Below are positions 24,854 to 35,325 of a stretch of DNA of 64,000 nucleotides, piece after piece; within the stretch, counting starts at the first letter, position 1; each line of letters begins with the position of its first letter. This stretch comes from JAFNAG01 sp963824985. Its GTDB lineage: Bacteria; Acidobacteriota; UBA6911. Below the pieces are notes generated by a model, which searched no databases, had not been told where the DNA came from, and worked only from the letters and a program-made list of their open reading frames with translations. The stretch spans positions 1-64,000 of the forward strand of contig CAWGRQ010000002.1 of the NCBI GenBank assembly GCA_963824985.1, in the 5' to 3' direction. The translations under genes were made by a program, and so were the position numbers.

Positions 24854-27274
24854 TCACTCCCGGTCATATGCCTTGCGCAGTTCGACGCCCTGATAATAGG
24901 TTTTTAGGATTTCCTCGGCGCTCTTTCCCGCCCGGGCCATTCCCACCGCACCGGTTTGACAAAGCCCTATTCCATGCCCATAGCCGCGCCCGTCAAAGGT
25001 AAAGCTATCGATTCCGCCATCCGCCGCCGGAATGCGCGAAAGAGTGTAGAGCGTGTCTTTTAATCCCAGGGCCGTGCGCACTTTATACCCGTTGATGACT
25101 GCCGAACCGCGGATGCCGATGACCTCGAGTTGGACGACACGGCCGGAATTGCCGAGACGCGCCGGCTTCAAATCCCGGATCTCCCCGACATTTCCTGCCA
25201 GTGCGCGCAACTTTTCGGCGACGACGGCGCGCGGGATGGTGACCTGCCAGGTGGCCACGGGGGAGAAACGGTCGCTGGAAGCGCCGCTGGGGCTGAGCTC
25301 AACCTCAAGGAAGTCGATTTCGCCGCCGGCCCCCAGGTGAAAGGTCAGCTTCTCATTGCCGATGACGCGCAGTCGGGCCACGGGCATGCTCTTTCCCGCA
25401 GTGATCATAAAGAGGCGGAGGTCCCGGGCCAGGCGCAGCCGTTCGGTTCGAGCGCCGCGCTTAACGGCGATATCGCCGCCGTTTCGGGCTTCGCCTCCCG
25501 GATCGGCGCAGGTTCCGGTTTTGAGAATCTCCGGATGGGTGGTGGTGATCCACCGGATCAGAAGCGTGAGTGCGTCTCTACGCAGAATCGGCTGGTCGGC
25601 ACGGACGCTGTTATCCGGATAGGGCTGCCAGAGCTTTCGCTGAACCAGGTATGCCAGAGCACGGCGGATGGGATCAGGAATGCCCTCGCCATCCCGAAAG
25701 TTGCTCGCGTAATACGAGGCATCGGTCCGGGAAACCCGCCGCTCGATTTCCGATGATCCGAAAAACCGTTCCGCCGCATAGCGGATGAATTCACCTCGCG
25801 TCGTGATATCGCCCGTGGAAGTCGCATTTGCGGCGCCCCCCTGGCTTGCCAGGCTGCAACTCCTGTCTACCCAGGCCTTGACCTCTCCGGTTTCGGGGAT
25901 GCCCGCCAGATATTCCTGGGTGAACTGGCCGGACGACATAATACCGAGGACCTGAGCCAGTTCCAGCTCACGATTGGCCGGACTGCCGTTGTCGACGAAA
26001 AGCACCCCGTCCAGATTGTGGATTCCCTCGATGTCCACCCCCTGGATCTCCGCGGCGGAATTCTCCACGGTGCAAAACACGCTCTGAAGGTAAGGCACCG
26101 GCGCCGTATCAAACACATTGGCAAAGTCCTCCGTCCGCCCGCCACAGGTGGAGGTGTACATGGCGTCGATCAGACTGCCGTTGTAATAGATGGCTATGCC
26201 GGAAGTCCGGCGCACTGCCTCACTCGAACCTTCCCGCTCGGCAGACACGCCTCCGTACACCTGGGTTCTTGTGTCATCGGTCAGGTCGTAGCCGTCGGCC
26301 CGGAAGCGTCCCAGGTTTTTCAAAGCGTAGGTGCGTGCGGCAATCGCCTGCGCCGCCAGCGCCGCGGTTTCGGGATAGGTTGTCGGGCTCAACTCGGCGG
26401 GCACGACGCCCAGGAGGTATTGCTCCACCTCAACCTCATTCACGACCACCAGGCGGCCGTTGCTGCCCAGACTGAGATCGAGGGTGCCCCGGTAAGGCTT
26501 CCCATTCAAGCGCAGGAAACCGCCGTCGGCGCCGGGAAGAAAAAGGTAGCCGGCGCGGCTGATACGGAAGAGTCCTTCCGGACCGCGCAGGGCGAGCGTC
26601 GGTTCGCCTTTTGCCGATTCGCCGACCTCGCGAACGATGAAGGAATCACGGTAGCCGGCGTCGGCGAGGGCGCCCCCCGAAAATTCCTGGGCTTCGCCGT
26701 GCGAAATGAACTTGCCGAGACGCACCTGGCTGGTTCCGGTGGCGGCATTCTCATGAACCACGGACGGCAGTGAAAATTGAGCACTCAGCTGGCGTGCCAG
26801 CTTTTCAGCGGCTTCCGCGTTGGAAAGGGAGGCCACCTGTACTCGCCAGATTTCAGGAGCGTCCGAAACGGGACGTTCCAACCGCACCTGAACCTGGCCC
26901 GCGATCTGTCTCCGGGGCGTTTCCGGAACCTTTTCCACCAGGGAGAACTCACTCGCCGCCGAGATCCGGAGTTCTTCTGCCGGAATGGTCAGACTGACCC
27001 GGATCAAAGGGCCTCGGAGCGTCGAATTCTCGATCGGTTGCGGCGGGACCACCGTTCGATCGACTGCCGGGCGGTCGCCACTCGGCCTCGACGGCGGGGG
27101 CGCGACGGGAGGAGGTTGTGGTTCCGGTTTTGCGGCGGGCGCGGCGGTTGGACGAGTCGCAACCGGAGGCTTGGGCTTCGCGGATTTGTGTCCGCAGCCC
27201 GCGGCCTGGAAAGCCAACAGAAGAATCACAGCGCAGATGGGCACCCGGACAGAAACGGTGAGCACGCTATGCAT
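24854..27274 (-). CDS. SpoIID/LytB-domain lipoprotein with SPOR-like and inserted regions
   Basis: 806 residues from ATG 27274. Lipoprotein signal ending FQAAGC (Cys27). A Pro/Ala-rich linker is followed by a SPOR-like stretch (WRVQVASLSNAEAAEKLA) near residue 140. SpoIID proteins cleave or remodel stem-peptide-free peptidoglycan, or stimulate amidases. Typical motifs are present: GVVPAELSP, AQAIAARTYAL and, at the C-terminus, GRGYGHGIGLCQTGA. These are ~450 residues apart, much more than usual. The inserted segment includes an SLH-like stretch (YLVQRKLWQPYPDNSVRA). It sits in an outer-membrane assembly operon, so it probably acts on periplasmic peptidoglycan. Confidence 0.85.
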   Translation of the reverse strand: MHSVLTVSVRVPICAVILLLAFQAAGCGHKSAKPKPPVATRPTAAPAAKPEPQPPPVAPPPSRPSGDRPAVDRTVVPPQPIENSTLRGPLIRVSLTIPAEELRISAASEFSLVEKVPETPRRQIAGQVQVRLERPVSDAPEIWRVQVASLSNAEAAEKLARQLSAQFSLPSVVHENAATGTSQVRLGKFISHGEAQEFSGGALADAGYRDSFIVREVGESAKGEPTLALRGPEGLFRISRAGYLFLPGADGGFLRLNGKPYRGTLDLSLGSNGRLVVVNEVEVEQYLLGVVPAELSPTTYPETAALAAQAIAARTYALKNLGRFRADGYDLTDDTRTQVYGGVSAEREGSSEAVRRTSGIAIYYNGSLIDAMYTSTCGGRTEDFANVFDTAPVPYLQSVFCTVENSAAEIQGVDIEGIHNLDGVLFVDNGSPANRELELAQVLGIMSSGQFTQEYLAGIPETGEVKAWVDRSCSLASQGGAANATSTGDITTRGEFIRYAAERFFGSSEIERRVSRTDASYYASNFRDGEGIPDPIRRALAYLVQRKLWQPYPDNSVRADQPILRRDALTLLIRWITTTHPEILKTGTCADPGGEARNGGDIAVKRGARTERLRLARDLRLFMITAGKSMPVARLRVIGNEKLTFHLGAGGEIDFLEVELSPSGASSDRFSPVATWQVTIPRAVVAEKLRALAGNVGEIRDLKPARLGNSGRVVQLEVIGIRGSAVINGYKVRTALGLKDTLYTLSRIPAADGGIDSFTFDGRGYGHGIGLCQTGAVGMARAGKSAEEILKTYYQGVELRKAYDRE

Positions 27275-27357
27275 GAATCCCCAAGGGTTATCGGGTTTGC
27301 AGCCGGAATGACGGCCGTCGGCCTGCACGAAGGAGCCGAGATACCTCCCGCTGTGGA

Positions 27358-28351
27358 TCATTGACGTTCGACGTATTCAAAAACCAATCTGGCCCCCACG
27401 CGGTCCGAAGGAAAACCTCTGGGAAGGGGGGGAAATGGGCTGGAATCCCAAACGGCGGTGAGGGCCGACAGATTCAGGGAGTCGTTGCCGGACAGTACTT
27501 CGATCCTGGCATCGACAATTTGACCGTCTTTGGTGATGTAAAATTTGATCGTCACGTTCCCCTGGTAGTTGCGCAGGTTGGATGGAAGCATCCAGTGTTC
27601 CTTGACCCGCTGGGTTACCAGTTCCGCGTAGTCCTTGAGATTGAATCCCTTGTCGTCAATAAAGATGTTCCCCTGAACGCGCAGGCCGGTTTGCTGTCCG
27701 GCCGGCTTGTCCGCGGCCGCAGCCTCCGGCCGGAGGCCGGGTTGCGCCGGGATCCTTAGCCGGGAGATTTGCTGCTGTAATGGTGCCGGAGCCCGCAGGT
27801 GGCGTTTCGGGAATCCCCTTCGGGATCTTCCCGGGCTCAATCACCGGGGGCGGCTTCGCACCCGCAATTGCCGGGTTCCCGGCAACTCCCGCGCCCGTGC
27901 CCGAAGCTGGTGGCGCTGCTCCGGCAGCCCCTCCCGCGAGCGGAACCGGAGTTGTGGAGGGGCGCCCCGGTTCAGGTTGCGGCTTGGGTACGGCCGCGGG
28001 GGCATCGTCCAGGATGCCCCGCGGCAGGTTCACGTGAATGGGGGGCGCGTTTTCGGTTCCGGGCTTCGCGCGGTTAAAATCGTATATATACTTCTTCAAT
28101 TCATCGGCAGGCGGCATCTCCATCTTGGAGCCGACCATGGCCACATTCCGCCACTCCTTTGGAGGCGGTATCGTTGACGTGAAGTCCGTGGGGGTTCGAA
28201 ACCATTGATTCATCCCGCCGCGTAATAATTGCGGATACTCGAGGAGAAGGAAAACCATCGCGACGTGTCCCAGGCAGCTGAATGCCCATGCAGCAAGCAG
28301 CCGCCTGCTCGGGGGTCGTCTCTTGTGCTGGGAAATTGCATATTCAAACAT
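27358..28351 (-). CDS. TonB-like envelope protein, one +1 frameshift
   Basis: From ATG 28351 (MFEYAISQHKRRPP) the protein has one N-terminal membrane helix (LLAAWAFSCLGHVAMVFLLL), a long Pro/Ala/Gly-rich periplasmic linker, and a C-terminal TonB-type domain (YAELVTQRVKEHWMLP, GNVTIKFYITKDGQIVDARI, SDRVGARLVFEYVE). The linker and the C-terminal domain are in different frames; the shift lies near 27730-27740 in a GGCCGGAGG palindrome, and the total length is 3n+1, so one extra base. A whole protein would have about 330 residues. It probably couples inner-membrane energy to outer-membrane transport. Adjacent exbB/exbD are not present. Confidence 0.75.
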
Positions 28352-28393
28352 GGTCTTCCGATATGGGCCGTCTTGCAAGTATAGAAAACCGCA

Positions 28394-29356
28394 CTAAGTC
28401 CTGTCAAATCTGAGGGCTTGTGCCTGCGCCGCCTCCGCCTTTTCCAGAATCTGCAGTGCCAGTGCCAGAGTCCTTTTGCCTTCCTCCCCCGTGCAGGCTA
28501 TGGGAACATCTCCACGAACAGCCTGCAGGAACGAGCGCAGCTCGGCATCGAGCGGCTCGCAGCGGGGCGGGGTCAGAGTTTCATTCACGATCTGGGGAGT
28601 GCCGGCCGGAGAGCCGTCGAGGCGAAAAATCGCCACATCCTGCCGCGTGTAATCGAGCGAAATGTATTCCCGGGCCTGGAAAAAACGCAGTTTGCGGATC
28701 TTTTCCATGGACACGCGGCTGGCCGTAATATTGGCCACGCAGCCGTCCGCAAACTGGATGCGCGCGTTCGCGATGTCGATGCGCTTGGTCAGAATGGCAA
28801 TGCCCACGGCTTCTATATGTTCGGGCGGCGCCTGAACCAGGAGGGTGATGATGTCCAGATCATGGATCATCAGATCCAGAATGACATCGATATCCAGGCT
28901 GCGCGGCGTGAACAGGCCCATGCGATGCGCTTCAAAGAAGCGCGGCCGGTTGACGATCTTCCGCACCGCCTGGATCGCGGGGTTGAATCTCTCCAGATGG
29001 CCAATCTGCAGGACGCGGTGGTTCAATTGGGCGGCGCGGATGAGCCGGTCGGCGTCTGCAAGCGTGTGACTGATCGGCTTCTCGACCAGCACGTTCACCC
29101 CTTCGTTCAGAAAATGCTCGCCGATCTCGGCGTGCAGCGTGGTCGGAGTCGCAATGCTGACGGCATCGACCTTTCCGAACAGCTGCCGGTAATCCGCATA
29201 TGCCTTGGCAGCGAATGGTGCGGCGATTTCCTCTCCTCGTCCCGGCCGGGTATCGACCACGCCAACCAGCGTGGTTTCAGGCAAGGTAGCATAGACTCGG
29301 GCGTGATGCTGCCCGAGGGCGCCCACACCGACAACGCCGACACGAATCCTGTCCAC
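28394..29356 (-). CDS. Gfo/Idh/MocA-family oxidoreductase
   Basis: NAD(P)-dependent sugar dehydrogenase or related enzyme, 320 residues. N-terminal Rossmann fold with VGVVGVGALGQHHARVYA, then SIATPTTLHAEI, and the family motif LVEKPISHTLADADRLI. The C-terminal alpha/beta domain contains DLMIHDLDIITLL. Start ATG 29356. It directly follows lpxI (34 bp) in the lipid A cluster; in other bacteria Gfo/Idh genes in this position are thought to work on UDP-sugar intermediates for lipid A variants, but no 3-aminotransferase (GnnB-like) gene is present here, so the substrate is open. Confidence 0.85.
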   Translation of the reverse strand: MDRIRVGVVGVGALGQHHARVYATLPETTLVGVVDTRPGRGEEIAAPFAAKAYADYRQLFGKVDAVSIATPTTLHAEIGEHFLNEGVNVLVEKPISHTLADADRLIRAAQLNHRVLQIGHLERFNPAIQAVRKIVNRPRFFEAHRMGLFTPRSLDIDVILDLMIHDLDIITLLVQAPPEHIEAVGIAILTKRIDIANARIQFADGCVANITASRVSMEKIRKLRFFQAREYISLDYTRQDVAIFRLDGSPAGTPQIVNETLTPPRCEPLDAELRSFLQAVRGDVPIACTGEEGKRTLALALQILEKAEAAQAQALRFDRT

Positions 29357-29389
29357 GCGATGACTCCTTCACGGGTCCGGGCGGGACCC

Positions 29390-30217
29390 TCAGGCAATCG
29401 GGGGAAATCCCGCGATTGCGATGCCATGTGAATCCGCCGCATCGATCAACTGAACCCGATCGACCAGCAGTGTCCGGTGGGCATCCAGCACCAGAGCCGT
29501 TGCGCCCGCATCGATCATCTGCTTGACCGTAGGTGGGCCGACCACCGGGACATCGAAGCGCATATCCTGCCCGGGCTTGCTCACCTTGATGACCGTGAGT
29601 TCCTTCTGATCCGCCAGTTCCCCGGCCCTCCGGATGGTTGCGTCCGTCCCTTCCATGGCTTCGACGGCCACCACGGCCCGGTCACGCACCACGATCGTCT
29701 GACCGATGTCCAAAAGCGCGATCCGATGGGCTATGGGCCGGCCGAATTCGACATCGGCCTGTTCCCGCTTGCTGAAACCGCGGCGGGTCAGGGTCCCTTC
29801 GGGGGCCATGTGGGGCTTCAGGAACTCGGTGGAATCAATCAGGGTGATTCCCGCCTCCTCAAGCACATGAGCCACGGCGCCGATCAGCGCATCCGTGCTT
29901 TTGTGTTTCAAGCCGGCCAGGGTTCTGATCATCGTCAGATCGGGAAGGGCAGAGCCGAAAATCTGTACATGCCTGACCTGGCCCGCCATGATCGCCTTCG
30001 CTACTCCTCCTTGCTGAAATACCCGGATGAGCTTGCCGAGTTGACCCAGGCCCATCCAATGCACCGGGTAACCGCACGACTCGATCTCCGGAAATGCTTC
30101 TTCCTTGATCGCGGCTACCAGCATGTCCAGGTTGCGCGCCCGCGCGGATTCCAGCACCATAAACGGAAAGCGACCGTTTCCGGCAATCAAACCGTATTTG
30201 ACTTTCCCCTCGCTCAT
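29390..30217 (-). CDS. lpxI: UDP-2,3-diacylglucosamine pyrophosphatase LpxI
   Basis: LpxI hydrolyses UDP-2,3-diacylglucosamine to lipid X and UMP, replacing LpxH in many Gram-negative phyla. About 275 residues from ATG 30217; ATG 30238 (seven codons earlier) is an alternative. Diagnostic features are the N-terminal LIAGNGRFPFMVLE, a central GQVRHVQIF, the acidic DIGQTIVVRDRAVVAVEAMEG-type region split over FSKREQADVEFG and VEAMEGTD, and the ending VGPPTVKQMIDAGAT, LVLDAHRTLLVD. Lies between lpxA and the Gfo/Idh gene, the expected context. Confidence 0.93.
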   Translation of the reverse strand: MSEGKVKYGLIAGNGRFPFMVLESARARNLDMLVAAIKEEAFPEIESCGYPVHWMGLGQLGKLIRVFQQGGVAKAIMAGQVRHVQIFGSALPDLTMIRTLAGLKHKSTDALIGAVAHVLEEAGITLIDSTEFLKPHMAPEGTLTRRGFSKREQADVEFGRPIAHRIALLDIGQTIVVRDRAVVAVEAMEGTDATIRRAGELADQKELTVIKVSKPGQDMRFDVPVVGPPTVKQMIDAGATALVLDAHRTLLVDRVQLIDAADSHGIAIAGFPPIA

Positions 30218-30321
30218 TTGGCCCTGGTAATCCGGCATTGGGATTGCTTCTGGCCGGTCCGGAAAGTGTTCACGACTGACGCGAAGCCCTCAATTCCCCT
30301 TTCCACAAGACTTGCGGCACT

Positions 30322-31101
30322 TCAGCGGATAAAACCTCTCCGGGAGCTCTCGATGAACTGAACCAGGATCGCAACTTCCGGCATGGTCCATACCCGCTCT
30401 CGTGCTTTCGCAAGGGCATCCGTAGTGTTGAGCCGGGATTGAAACAGAATCCTGTAAAGCCCCTTGAGTTCACGGATTGAATCCTCCGGAATCCCCTTAC
30501 GGCGGAGCCCGACGGTGTTGATGCCATAGATGCCGGCCTCATTTCGGGCGCCCACGGTTTTGATGTAGGGTAGGGCATCCCGGGTCACCACCGAAAAGCC
30601 GCCGATGAAGGCATGCGGCCCCACCCGGCAAAATTGGTGTACGGCGGAGAAGGCCCCGATCTGGGCATGATCGTCGATGGTCACATGCCCTGCCAGGGTA
30701 GCGGCGTTGGCGAAAATAACATGGCTGCCGACCTGGCCATCGTGTCCGATATGGCTGTACGCCATGAAAAGACCGTCGTTCCCGATCATGGTAACCCCTC
30801 CGCCATGCGGGGTGCCGCGATTCACGGTCACAAACTCGCGGAAAACATTGCGATCGCCGATCTGGAGCCGGGTAGGTTCGCCTCGATACTTGAGGTCCTG
30901 TGGATCCATGCCGATCGAGGAGTGGCCGCAAAAGCGGCACTCCGCACCTATTGAGGTCCCACTGTGGAGGCTGACATGCGTGCCTAATTCCGTGCCGTTG
31001 CCAATGCGGACGTCCGCTCCAATGACACAGTATGGACCGACGCGGACATCGGATCCGATCTCGGCCTTCCTGTCGATGATAGCCGTAGGATGAATGCTCA
31101 T
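30322..31101 (-). CDS. lpxA: UDP-N-acetylglucosamine acyltransferase LpxA
   Basis: First step of lipid A synthesis: transfer of an R-3-hydroxyacyl chain from ACP to UDP-GlcNAc. 259 residues, full length. Left-handed beta-helix hexapeptide repeats are plain from the N-terminus (IHPTAIIDRKAEIGSDV). The catalytic His lies in AYSHIGHDGQVG and the motif SSIGMDPQDLKYRGE marks the family. C-terminal helices include GIPEDSIRELKGLYRIL. Just downstream of fabZ, the standard lpxA-fabZ neighbour pair. Confidence 0.96.
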   Translation of the reverse strand: MSIHPTAIIDRKAEIGSDVRVGPYCVIGADVRIGNGTELGTHVSLHSGTSIGAECRFCGHSSIGMDPQDLKYRGEPTRLQIGDRNVFREFVTVNRGTPHGGGVTMIGNDGLFMAYSHIGHDGQVGSHVIFANAATLAGHVTIDDHAQIGAFSAVHQFCRVGPHAFIGGFSVVTRDALPYIKTVGARNEAGIYGINTVGLRRKGIPEDSIRELKGLYRILFQSRLNTTDALAKARERVWTMPEVAILVQFIESSRRGFIR

Positions 31102-31182
31102 GATGACTTCCTGTCCAGGCCGGTTCCAGGCCGGCCGCCAGGCGGTTCCATGTGCGCCCTCCGCGCCTTGCTGCGATCTTTG

Positions 31183-31635
31183 TTAGGCACGATCCACGAT
31201 CGCACACGACATCTCAGCCTCCGCCACGAGCTTGCCGTCCACACGGGCTTCACCATTCATTTTATAAAAATTGCCGCGTCGGGCGATCGCGGTAACCTCC
31301 AGGCGGATCTGATCCCCGGGAATGACCGGCTGGCGGAAGCGGCAGCGATCGATTCCGGAAAAATATACCAGCTTGGAATCGCTGGTTTCGGCGGTGGCGA
31401 AGAACAGGATGACTCCGACCTGAGCCAGGGCTTCCACCACCATGACGCCGGGCATGACCGGATGATCCGGGAAGTGGCCCTGAAAGAAGGCTTCGTTGTA
31501 GGTAACATTCTTGATGCCGACCATGCGGGCCTTGCCGTCGAATTCCACGATGCGATCGACCAGCAGGAAAGGGTATCGATGCGGCATCATCTCCAGGATA
31601 TCGTTGATCTTCAGAGACGAAAAACTGCTTTCCAT
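31183..31635 (-). CDS. fabZ: 3-hydroxyacyl-ACP dehydratase FabZ
   Basis: Dehydrates 3-hydroxyacyl-ACP in fatty acid synthesis and shares its substrate with LpxA. About 150 residues from ATG 31635 (MESSFSSLKINDIL); the frame is open further to 31812 but that part is not typical. The catalytic His and Glu lie in GHFPDHPVMPGVMVVEAL. Early MMPHRYPFLLVDRI and late EAEMSCAIVDRA are both typical. Gene order skp-fabZ-lpxA is the classic one. Confidence 0.96.
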   Translation of the reverse strand: MESSFSSLKINDILEMMPHRYPFLLVDRIVEFDGKARMVGIKNVTYNEAFFQGHFPDHPVMPGVMVVEALAQVGVILFFATAETSDSKLVYFSGIDRCRFRQPVIPGDQIRLEVTAIARRGNFYKMNGEARVDGKLVAEAEMSCAIVDRA

Positions 31636-31780
31636 GGTTCCTCGGAGGCGACAACGGCAGGGATAAAGAAGAAGGGGATGGCCCCCGCCTCGGCCATCCC
31701 CGGAATTGCACCCAAAACTGCAAGGCTCCTGCTTGTGAATGTCGCGGGCCGGATTTCCGGCGCGGCCGATCAGTCCCGAG

Positions 31781-32392
31781 CTACTTTTTGACCGGCGCGG
31801 CCGGGACCGCACTCACTGGATATGCCAGGTTATAGGCCTTGATAACATCGTCCGTGATGACCAGAGCCGGGTCGACATACCCGTAAATATTGGAGGTGTC
31901 CAGGAACTGCACTACCTGCAGACCCTTGTCTTTGGCCACCTTTTCAATCACCGCAAGCATCTTGCGTGCAATGACGTTCTGCAGCTTGGTCCGGCGATTT
32001 TCGATGTCTTTCTGAGTGTCCTGTTGAAAACGCTGAAAGAGCGTATCCTTGGCGTCGATGGAATCGATCAGATCCTGACGCGCCTCGTCCGTAAGCTTGG
32101 ATCCCTGAACTTCGAGCTGGCTTCTCAGGGTTTCAAGCTCCTTCTGCATGCCTTGAGCCTCGGAGCTTTTCTTGTCGACGTATTGCTGCAGGACGGTTGC
32201 TTCGCGCTTCCCCTCGTCGCAGGTATAAATCACCTGTTGGATGTTTACGAAGGCAACTTTCGCCGGCCCGATTACGACCGGTGCGGCAGCCTGCGCCGCG
32301 GGCGGCGGCGGGGTGGTGGGTGGATTCTGTGCCGCGCCCAGGACCGGCAGGGCCAGCATTGCAGCCAGAAACAGATTTGATCGTTGATTCAT
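31781..32392 (-). CDS. Skp/OmpH-type periplasmic chaperone
   Basis: Escort chaperone for outer-membrane proteins. 203 residues from ATG 32392, which has AGGAG about 10 bases upstream. Signal peptide MNQRSNLFLAAMLALPVLGA is followed by a Pro/Ala-rich stretch, then the Skp core KVAFVNIQQVIYTCDEGKR, long charged helices (QKELETLRSQLEVQGSKL) and the region QFLDTSNIYGYVDPALVIT. Located just downstream of bamA, as is usual. A slightly longer C-terminus than in E. coli. Confidence 0.92.
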   Translation of the reverse strand: MNQRSNLFLAAMLALPVLGAAQNPPTTPPPPAAQAAAPVVIGPAKVAFVNIQQVIYTCDEGKREATVLQQYVDKKSSEAQGMQKELETLRSQLEVQGSKLTDEARQDLIDSIDAKDTLFQRFQQDTQKDIENRRTKLQNVIARKMLAVIEKVAKDKGLQVVQFLDTSNIYGYVDPALVITDDVIKAYNLAYPVSAVPAAPVKK

Positions 32393-32529
32393 TAAGTGTG
32401 GTCTCCTTTGCATTTGTATTGGCCCGGCCCACGCGATCCCGTCGGATGCAGAACGAATGCGGAAAGCCCCAGTTGCAGGCACACAGGCGAAAAAAGTTAC
32501 TATACCTCAAACAGGCTCGAAAACCCGAA

Positions 32530-35146
32530 TCAGAAGCTGCGTCCAATCGTAAACTTGATGTCTCGGCGAGGCTCCTGGAATGTGAAAGGCACTGTTCCAA
32601 TCATGATCGTTTTGTTGAGCGTCTGCGGATTAAAGGCGAAGATCAGACGGAACGGGGCATTGACCATGGGGAGCATGAACGAGATTTCAACTCCGGTGGA
32701 GCTGCGCGGCACCCAGTTGGTCGCCTTGATTAAGGTGTTGTCCGTTGCCTGGCCGAACACACCGAGGGCCCTCTGGTCGGTGACGCTGGTGACTCCCATG
32801 TCATAAAAGGCCGACACGGACAGCGGGCCGGCAATCGGAATGCGGTATTCGGCATTCACGAGGCCCATGAGATCGCCCCCGATCGGATTCATGCTGCGGT
32901 CGATCCGGGCAAGCCCATTGTTAAGGTCGATCACCGGGTTGCCGTTGGCGTCCAGCACGCGAGTCGCCGTGATTACCAGAGGGCTGATCGAACGGATGTC
33001 GAAACCGCGAATGGTCGTTTCCCCGCCAATGAAGAAACGGTCGAAGAAAGGCACAGTCGAATTGCTGAATGTCTTGACATACTGTCCCACCAGACGCAAG
33101 CCGAATGTATTGCGCCGGTTGCTGATCCAGCGGTCGGGGAAGAAGTAGCGATATTCCACCGTGGGGCGGACCAGGTTGAAGTCCCCGCCGAGGACGCTTC
33201 CGGCTATGCCGACCGACAGGTTGAGGCTCGAGCCGCGCGTGGGATTGAAATAGGCATTCGTGGTGTTCCGGGAGAGCGAAGGCGTCAACTCGCTCCTGAT
33301 GATCCCATTCAGTGCGGCATTCGGGTCCCCGCCGGGCGCATAGCCCGTAAACTGTCCCAATGCGAAGGGCTCAAACCCCGGAGCGATATCGTGAACTGAG
33401 ATTTTCTGGTATGTGTAGGACATTCCCAGTCGCCACCACGATAAGCGGAGAGGCCGGCTCAGGTTCAAGGTCACCCCGGTGGTGCGCTGCGTGAACAGCT
33501 CGTTTGGCTTGCCGGTGACATAATCGGTGTAGCCATACACACTGTAGGTGTCGAACCGGTTCCGTGAATTGAAGACCGAGAGGCCCATGTTCCAGCGGGT
33601 ATTCGAGCAGATAAGGTTCCGTGAAAGACACGATGAAATCGGTCTGCCGGGTGCCCGCCATCAGGCTGAATTCCAGGCTCTCGCCTCGCCCCAGGAAGTT
33701 GTTGGTCTGGTAATTCAATCCGATGAAGCTGCCGGAAATGCCGCTGATGCCGCCAGTCAATCCGATGGACTGCTGGCTTTTCTCTTTCACCTTGATGTTT
33801 ACGTCCACCAGCGATGTTTTCTGATCCGGAGTAACCGAGTAGTCCTTCTCCTCGATCTTTTCAAAATAACCGAGCATGTTCAGACGCTGCACCGATACAT
33901 CCAGCGCCTGACTGCTGAACACCTTCCCTTCCTCGAGGGAAAACTCACGGCGCATCACCTTGTCTCGCGTCTTGGTGTTGCCGTCGAACTCGATGCGATG
34001 GACCAGGAATTGTTTGCCCGGGTTGACATTAAACGTTATGTCGACGAGTTTTCCGTCAGCCTGAGGCTTGTAGTCCTGGAGCAGTTCAACATCGATGAAC
34101 CCATAATTTCCGTAAAGCTTCTTGATGTTTTCTACGGCAGCCTTGACCTTCTTGTAGTTGAGCACGTCCCCCTTGTTCAGGGCGAAAATTCGCAGGAGAG
34201 CTTCGCAATTGAAAATGCCGCAATCTTCCAGCTTCAAGTCCCCGATGTGATATTGCTCGCCGGCTTCAATCGGGATCTGGACCAGGAATTGCTGTTTGGT
34301 CTTGCGGAACATGGGGATACTCCCTCGGGGTCCTTCGAAGATGCGGGTGAGCGGTTCCCCGATCTGGGCCTGCATGTATCCATGTTCCTGATAGAAGGCG
34401 CGCAAGTTGGTTTCGAGGTCATAGTCCAGCTTTTCGGCGTGATATTTGTCGGTCCCCTTGAACATGGTGACCAATCCACGTTCCTTGGTGAGCTTCAGGG
34501 CACCTTTCAGCACCTTCTCCGAAAAGATTGTGTTGCCAATGAAGCTGATGTCCCCGATGCGAACCTTGGGCCCCTCATCAATGATGAATTTCAAACGGAC
34601 GCTGCTGGGTGGCACGTCTTCCAATTCCGTGCGCACCGTCCCCAGAGGCTTACCATTCTGCAGCAGCAGTTCCTTAAGTGCCCGTTCCGCTGCCCGGGTT
34701 TTGGCCGGCTCATAAACGGAGTCTATAGTAATGCCGACTTTTCGCTCTTTGAATTGATCCAGAATGTTGGATTCGGTGAACGATTTGTTCCCCTTATATT
34801 CGATCCCGCGGATCAACGGCTTCTCTTTGAGCAGGAAGGTGACGATCTTGCCCGTATCTCCGTCCGTCGAGGTTATTTCTATGTTTTCGAACCACTTAGC
34901 CTCTTTGTACAATGCTCTTAAATCAAGCTGCAGGCGCTCCTCGTCGTACGCATCTCCAGCCCGCGCCTGGATGTAGAAGCGCACATCCTCTTCCTTGATC
35001 CGGCGGTTGCCGCGGACATCAATCCTCTCGATGGTAATTTCCGGTTTTACGGGTGGCTGCTGTGGAATCTGCTGGCCAAAGGCAGAGGTGCCAGCGACGA
35101 GCAGCCCCAGCAAGTACCTTATTCCCGGTTTGACCAACTTGAACAT
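32530..35146 (-). CDS. bamA: Outer-membrane protein assembly factor BamA, one +1 frameshift
   Basis: BamA inserts beta-barrel proteins in the outer membrane and is essential. From ATG 35146 (GGAGG five bases upstream) there is a signal peptide, five POTRA domains (for example IERIDVRGNRRIKEEDV, GDISFIGNTIFSEKVL, VHRIEFDGNTKTRDKVM) and a C-terminal barrel with FFIGGETTIRGFD as the RGF loop and an end RRDIKFTIGRSF. Two open frames meet at about 33597-33599; removing one G from the GGG there restores EYRWNMGLSVFNSRNRF. The length 2617 is 3n+1, in agreement with one extra base. Since the gene is essential, sequence error is much more likely than loss. Confidence 0.93.
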
Positions 35147-35325
35147 CCAGCCTCCAGCTTGTTGCAGCCGCATGGGCGAGTTAATCCGCTGCCAGTGCAA
35201 CACGTTAGATAAAGCGCATATATTAGTTGAAATTAGGGGCCAAATCCAGCACGAGATTTGCCTGGGAACTATACTCCGGGCCAGGCCCAAAGTTCCAATT
35301 TTTGCCGAGTTCGGAATCAGGCGGC

